Origin: Tillus elongatus
Lineage: Eukaryota; Arthropoda; Insecta; Coleoptera; Cleridae
DNA: 64,000 nt
Direction: 5' to 3'
Assembly: GCA_964006375.1 (NCBI GenBank)
Contig: OZ023267.1
Span: 29,200,739-29,264,738, forward strand
Shown here one piece after another: positions 62,757 through 64,000 of the stretch. How positions within the stretch are numbered: position 1 is the stretch's first letter; each line of letters starts with the position of its first letter. The position numbers were made by a program, and so were the translations under genes. Below the pieces are notes generated by a model. It saw only the letters and a list, made by a program, of their open reading frames with translations. It searched no databases and was not told where the DNA came from.

Positions 62757-62936
62757 TAATCTTTCACTACCATTACTGCAGTTTCTTCCATATACATTTA
62801 AAATGAGCAAAAATATCCTCTTTTAATATTATCTGTCCGTACAAATACAATAAGCTTGTTATACATAAAGATTAGGTTGCATTATGTTCGACATACTCAT
62901 TTTTACATTCTCCATTTACCTAGACTATGATTTTAG

Positions 62937-63115
62937 ATATCACTTAGCTGCTGCAGGAGTAATATTAGAACGTCTAGAGAAAGATTCAAAAGAACATCCG
63001 GATTTACGTAGAACCAAAGCAGATTTAGCCCGTGCCTGGATCCATTATGGTTTACATTTGTTTAGTGTTAGCAAAAAGATTATACTAGACAGAATCTACT
63101 TCAACGAGGAGCCTG
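62937..63115 (+). CDS. KIFBP: KIF-binding protein, exon 3 (partial gene)
   Basis: Acceptor CTATGATTTTAG, then (R)YHLAAAGVILERLEKDSKEH, PDLRRTKADLARAWIHYGLHL and FSVSKKIILDRIYFNEEP, ending at CCTG|GTAAGA in phase 1. The pair of helices with LAAA...I and K(A/G)xxARxWIxYxLxL is the most KBP-specific signature in the window. Downstream exons are not visible in the remaining 0.9 kb, so the gene continues outside. Confidence 0.78.
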
Positions 63116-63459
63116 GTAAGATATTCTCTTTATATTTCTGTAATACATAATATATGGCAACAATAATAGTAACAGTACCTCATATATACTGGCTTACTAA
63201 AAAATCCCAACACCCAGTAAGTCGACAAATTGCAATTAAATTTTCTATACTACTCTGTTTTGTATCTGATAATAAATGATCAGAATATGGACCCAAAAAA
63301 AATCAACCGGTGTAGAATTTCTAATTTTGTTTTACAATTGTGTTTTCTTTAGTTTGAAGCAATAACTCGTAGCGATTTGTGGGCAATTTAATAAGCCATT
63401 AATTTATTATGCATAAGCGCCTTTTACGGTACAATTACAATCATTTAAGTCAATTCTAA

Positions 63460-63800
63460 ATGGGGAGCATTGTTGGTATGCGGGAAGTCGGTTTTTTAAT
63501 CAGACAAATTTCCGAGCGCATAGGACGCAGTGTTTCAAGAGTATTACAGTGTTGGTCCAGGTAGTGTGAAGAATGAATCCAATACCGTCGTCATGGATCC
63601 GGACGACCTCGAACAACCTCAGCACGGGAAGATCGTCATTTGAGGATTGCGGCTTTACAAGACAGGATTTCCACAACACGGTCGATTGGAAATGGTTGGT
63701 TGGGAGTTTACAACAAAGGGTCTCTATGGCACAGATATATCCCAGAATACGCGCTTTTGGGCTTCGTTCGTACCCAGTAAACCAATTTAGAGATATTCTA
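63460..63800 (+). pseudogene. Tc1-like transposase N-terminal fragment
   Basis: Plus-strand frames give EVGFLIRQISERIGRSVSRV (first HTH), GSGRPRTTSAREDRHLRIAA (GRPR linker between the paired-type HTH domains), then ALQDRISTTRSIGNGWL and VSMAQIYPRIRAFGLRSYP. Frame breaks are present, and the DDE domain is absent. In KIFBP intron 3. Confidence 0.75.
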
Positions 63801-64000
63801 TGTAATATCTATATAAAATGTCATATTTAACTATGTAGATTTTAGAGATATTTGAGGTAAATTATATGTATTAAGGTCAGCTACTTTTGGTATATATTAT
63901 ACATACGAAATCTTAACATAGAATAAACATCATCATGTATATATTACGTAGGAAACTATACGAAGAATAAACATAGTTCATATAGACAATCTACATATGA
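63801..64000. other. Intron, AT-rich, nothing recognised
   Basis: Short related motifs (AATAAACAT near 63923 and 63967; TATATTACGTAGGAAACTATA near 63938) hint at an old internal duplication. Confidence 0.35.

Overview
The window is nuclear DNA from an AT-rich, repeat-laden arthropod genome, almost certainly an insect. The evidence is a gustatory-receptor gene (an arthropod chemoreceptor family), a TATA plus TCAGT-initiator core promoter, long introns, and a mix of LINE, Penelope, hAT, piggyBac, mariner and tRNA-SINE elements. A beetle is my guess, but nothing in the sequence fixes the order.

Only two host genes are supported, both on the + strand. (1) A gustatory receptor of 379 residues, in two exons (38769-39641 and 46954-47220), split by a 7.3-kb intron that is almost entirely repeats. 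(2) The 5' part of a KIF-binding-protein (KIFBP/KBP) gene, with exons at 52792-53273, 58254-58520 and 62937-63115 and joining phases that agree; it runs off the right edge. Its introns hold a nearly intact piggyBac, an antisense LINE with RNase H, and smaller fragments.

Layout. 1-2530: antisense 3'-truncated LINE. 2.5-6.9 kb: repeats with (TA)n. 7.0-9.8 kb: decayed autonomous hAT (ZMYM1-like) with a recognisable promoter and leader exon. 9.8-11.9 kb: piggyBac scrap and a fold-back element. 12.6-13.9 kb: complete mariner. 15-17 kb: repeats and a Tc1/IS630-type transposase remnant. 18.1-21.3 kb: Penelope-like element between 0.64-kb inverted repeats carrying hammerhead-like motifs. 21.3-26.8 kb: nested hAT, SINE and (TA)n elements, including a hAT with a perfect 8-bp target duplication. 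27-38.5 kb: LINE, SINE and hairpin repeats. 38.8-47.2 kb: gustatory receptor with a 2.2-kb-arm palindrome in its intron. 48.1-49 kb: heptanucleotide satellite. 50.5-52.1 kb: third LINE copy. 52.8-63.1 kb: KIFBP. 63.5-63.8 kb: Tc1 remnant.

The strongest unifying pattern is one dispersed family that explains most of the (TA)n tracts. Copies start TTAGTGAATTTT, carry a conserved block near GAGCGCGAACTAGG, then (TA)n and ~141-bp tandem units, then an inverted copy of the 5' terminus, and finish with a hairpin ACGCACTTGCTGCGT. That layout fits non-autonomous Helentrons (HINE/DINE-1-like). A paralogous empty site inside a hAT copy supports insertion between T residues. No bacterial-type operon, CRISPR array or unknown enzyme system is present; the novelty here is in transposable-element architecture.
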